Assembly: GCA_045119835.1 (NCBI GenBank)
Contig: JBGVED010000014.1
Span: 19,808 to 83,807 of the forward strand
Reading direction: 5' to 3'
Origin: CALVUJ01 sp045119835
GTDB taxonomy: Bacteria > Bacillota_I > Bacilli_A > RFN20 > DUOF01
Length of the DNA stretch: 64,000 bases
Shown: piece after piece, positions 62,151 to 64,000 of the stretch
Layout of the letters: the number at the start of each line of letters is the position of its first letter
How positions within the stretch are numbered: the stretch's first letter is position 1
Position numbers and translations under genes: made by a program
The notes under the pieces: generated by a model
Told to the model about the DNA's origin: nothing
The model's input: the letters and a program-made list of their open reading frames with translations, nothing else
The model's database searches: none

Positions 62151-63080
62151 TTAAATTTTTTCTAAAATTCTCAGTTTAGCAGAATGAGAGCGGTTATTTT
62201 CCTTAAGCTCCTTCTCACTTGGTAATATTGGCTTTTTTGTGATTAATTTAAACTCGACTTCCTTTTCATTTAGATTAACCGGCATATTTCTTGACCAACC
62301 TTCACCCTCACTTGCTTTCCTAAATACTTCCTTAACAATCTTATCCTCCAATGAATGGAATGTTATTACGGCAATTCTTCCTCCTTTTTTTAGGAGTTTC
62401 AAGCTATCATTTAATGCTAACTTTAAACTATTTAGTTCATCGTTTACTTCTATTCTAATAGCTTGGAATGTTCGCTTTGCTGGATGTCCTTCCTTCAAAG
62501 CCTTTCCTGGCATACTAGATTTAATGATATCTACTAGTTCAAAGGTTGTTTCAATCGGTTTTTCTTTACGTCTTAGAACTATATTTTTGGCAATATTTCT
62601 AGCATACCTCTCTTCGCCATAACTATAAATAATGTTTCTAAGATCTTCTTCTTTATATTTATTAACTACGGTGTAAGCATCTAACTCCTCGTCTCTATTC
62701 ATACGCATATCAAGTCGAGCATCATATTTGTATGAAAATCCTCTTTCACCGTTATCTAGTTGGGGAGAGGAGACACCTAAATCAAATAAAATACCATCAA
62801 CAGAATTAATTCCACGCTTATTAAGCTCCATCACGATAAACTTATAATCGGCATGGATAAGTTCAAATTGGGGAGAAACAATTGATAGTAATCGACTTGA
62901 TGCCTCCATAGCTTCTATATCTTTGTCAAAGCAATATAGCTTGCCAAGATTAGATAACTTAGTCAATATATGGTAACTATGTCCTGCTCTACCTAAAGTA
63001 GCATCAACATAGGTTCCATCAGATTTAATGTTAAGCCCTTCAATGGACTCTTCTAGTAATACTGAAACATGTTCTTTCAT
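62151..63080 (-). CDS. rsmH: 16S rRNA m4C1402 methyltransferase RsmH (MraW)
   Basis: 309 residues. VSVLLEESIEGLNIKSDGTYVDATLGRAGHS opens, with GILFDLGVSSPQLDNGERGFSY, MRMNRDEELDAYTVVN and GHPAKRTFQAIRIEVNDEL near the substrate domain, and HSLEDKIVKEVF. It methylates C1402 of 16S rRNA. It starts one base after the mraZ stop and precedes the ftsL-like gene, the standard dcw order. Confidence 0.97.
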   Translation of the reverse strand: MKEHVSVLLEESIEGLNIKSDGTYVDATLGRAGHSYHILTKLSNLGKLYCFDKDIEAMEASSRLLSIVSPQFELIHADYKFIVMELNKRGINSVDGILFDLGVSSPQLDNGERGFSYKYDARLDMRMNRDEELDAYTVVNKYKEEDLRNIIYSYGEERYARNIAKNIVLRRKEKPIETTFELVDIIKSSMPGKALKEGHPAKRTFQAIRIEVNDELNSLKLALNDSLKLLKKGGRIAVITFHSLEDKIVKEVFRKASEGEGWSRNMPVNLNEKEVEFKLITKKPILPSEKELKENNRSHSAKLRILEKI

Positions 63081-63081
63081 T

Positions 63082-63513
63082 TTACTTACCTACAAAAGAT
63101 AATTTTTCAGCAACATCTTCTAAACTAGATGATGCATCTTCATAATAAGAATCCCATGCTTCCTTCGACCAAATTTCAATGTGATCTAGAACTCCAACTA
63201 TCACGCACTCTTTAGTAATTGCTGCTTCTGTTATTAAATTTGCTGGCAAATTTATTCTACCTTGCTTATCAAATTCCTGACTTGAGGCACTACCTACTAA
63301 CACACGAATGTTTTTTCTAGCATCTTGCATTGTGTTTGGCAACATAAGTAATGTTGTTTGAAACTTTTCCCAACCTTCAGTAGAATACAAAGCTATACAT
63401 TTATCAAAACCTCTTGTAACCACTACAGCATTGGAAAGTTGTTCTCTAAGCTTAGATGGAATGATAATACGGCCTTTTTCATCTACATTATGTAAAAACT
63501 GACCCATGAACAT
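63082..63513 (-). CDS. mraZ: Transcriptional regulator MraZ
   Basis: 143 residues from the ATG at 63513, the same length and start (MFMGQF) as in Bacillus; GGGTGA sits 5 bases upstream. Two SpoVT-AbrB-like repeats: LHNVDEKGRIIIPSKLR and EFDKQGRINLPANLI. It binds TGGG-like repeats in its own promoter region; here three AGTGG direct repeats at 10-base spacing lie directly upstream (63523-63547). It regulates the dcw cluster. Confidence 0.95.
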   Translation of the reverse strand: MFMGQFLHNVDEKGRIIIPSKLREQLSNAVVVTRGFDKCIALYSTEGWEKFQTTLLMLPNTMQDARKNIRVLVGSASSQEFDKQGRINLPANLITEAAITKECVIVGVLDHIEIWSKEAWDSYYEDASSSLEDVAEKLSFVGK

Positions 63514-63522
63514 ATCCATCAC

Positions 63523-63547
63523 CCACTTTCTACCACTTTTCACCACT
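63523..63547 (-). promoter_or_regulatory. MraZ-box direct repeats
   Basis: AGTGG occurs at 63547-63543, 63537-63533 and 63527-63523 on the minus strand, spaced exactly 10 bases, within the leader between the -10 box and mraZ. The spacing and position match the MraZ operators known in Mollicutes and other bacteria. Confidence 0.75.
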
Positions 63548-63555
63548 TATACCTT

Positions 63556-63585
63556 ATTATAAACACCTTTTTTTCCCCTTGTAAA
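63556..63585 (-). promoter_or_regulatory. Promoter of mraZ
   Basis: TTTACA (63585-63580) and TATAAT (63561-63556) with 18 bases between on the minus strand, just upstream of the MraZ boxes. Confidence 0.6.
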
Positions 63586-63593
63586 CACTTTTT

Positions 63594-63626
63594 GTAAAAA
63601 AAAAGCAACTTTTCTTGAAAGTTGCA
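63594..63626 (-). terminator. Terminator after rpmF
   Basis: GCAACTTT/AAAGTTGC stem (63605-63625) with a five-base loop and a nine-base T run on the minus strand. Confidence 0.85.
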
Positions 63627-63654
63627 ATATTTACCTAAATTTTATCTCAGATTA

Positions 63655-63822
63655 TTATAAAACTTTTTTACCATCATAGTATCCACAGTTAGGACATACG
63701 ATATGAGATTTAATCATTTCACCACAATTACTACAAGCACTTAAATTAGGCATTTCTAATTTTTGATGAGTTCTACGCTTTCTTTTAGCTGTTTTTGAAA
63801 TCTTTCTTGTTGGTACTGCCAT
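63655..63822 (-). CDS. rpmF: Ribosomal protein bL32
   Basis: 55 residues, ATG at 63822 with GGAGGTG upstream. It opens AVPTRKISKTAKRKRRTHQK and ends with the zinc-binding pair CSNCGEM and CPNCGYYDGKKVL, so it is the Cys-containing (C+) form, which needs zinc. It is a component of the 50S subunit near the peptidyl-transferase centre. Single gene between a truncated upstream gene and mraZ. Confidence 0.98.
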   Translation of the reverse strand: MAVPTRKISKTAKRKRRTHQKLEMPNLSACSNCGEMIKSHIVCPNCGYYDGKKVL

Positions 63823-63919
63823 TTGTAAACACCTCCTAAGTTCTTATAAATTCTAGCAACATTGAAGATTATATATTAGAGTTTAATTAAAGTCAATATT
63901 TTTTACAATTTTAAATATA

Positions 63920-64000
63920 TTATCTTCTTTTATTATATAAACGATTTATTTCTTCGGCATTTACATTTTCACTAAACCAATTAAAGTATCTATCAAATAA
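63920..64000 (-). CDS. C-terminal end of an unidentified gene
   Basis: Only 26 C-terminal residues are in the window (LFDRYFNWFSENVNAEEINR then LYNKRR) before a stop at 63920. In most Bacillota yceD (DUF177) precedes rpmF, but this tail has no recognisable feature, so no name is given. Confidence 0.4.
   Translation of the reverse strand, partial: LFDRYFNWFSENVNAEEINRLYNKRR

Noticed and set aside
1..64000. CRISPR array
   Set aside because: No regularly spaced identical repeats of 24-40 bases with unique spacers were seen; the only regular repeats are the short operator arrays and in-gene module repeats.

Overview
The window is a stretch of very AT-rich bacterial chromosome from a low-GC Bacillota. 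It is probably an uncultured gut-type lineage near the Bacilli/Mollicutes border or a small-genome Clostridia; this placement is inference. TGA is used as a stop (hemW, the gene before thrS and the gene at 59844 all end in TGA, coupled to the next ATG), so this is genetic code 11, not the Mycoplasma code. Nearly every gene lies on the minus strand; only three (50015, 50942, 55628) are on plus. No rRNA, tRNA, CRISPR array, transposase or integrase was seen.

Region by region, reading the minus strand from high to low coordinates. 63082-64000 holds the tail of an unidentified gene and rpmF. 56543-63513 is a rearranged mraZ-rsmH-ftsL-pbp cluster interrupted by a lipoprotein serine protease and two paralogous HExxH-type unknowns. 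52067-56341 is an accretion zone: two broken copies of the 3' end of the PBP gene alternate with cargo genes (a PnuC-like transporter and a DUF4143 ATPase). 49229-52048 has an XRE membrane regulator divergent from a DegV gene, with a phased operator, and then a methyltransferase-fold gene. 42136-49094 looks like a defence or stress cassette: HTH, metallopeptidase, unknown, HEPN-like protein, and a giant helicase-nuclease.

37086-39883 is a threonine T-box operon (nucleotidyltransferase plus a ThrRS without its TGS domain). 34079-35842 is a naturally short AlaRS without C-Ala. 24684-30474 is a condensed version of the Bacillus spoIIIA-yqhY-nusB-xseAB-dxs locus, retaining an orphan SpoIIIAH-like gene. 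3727-21033 is the conserved lepA-hemW-hrcA-grpE-dnaK-dnaJ neighbourhood, into which three large paralogous lipoproteins with collagen-like segments have been inserted; hrcA carries two CIRCE-like operators. The left end has an LTA-synthase-type enzyme and a pair of secreted proteins behind a candidate Spo0A box.

Housekeeping genes cover translation (lepA, alaS, thrS, rpmF), protein folding, isoprenoids (dxs), nuclease and termination factors (xseAB, nusB) and cell-wall synthesis. The accessory content is mostly surface lipoproteins, proteases and presumed defence proteins. The strongest second-look targets are the PBP 3'-end accretion with a gene-conversion patch, the helicase/HEPN/metallopeptidase cassette, the orphan SpoIIIAH locus, the collagen-like lipoproteins inside the chaperone cluster, and the two reduced aminoacyl-tRNA synthetases.
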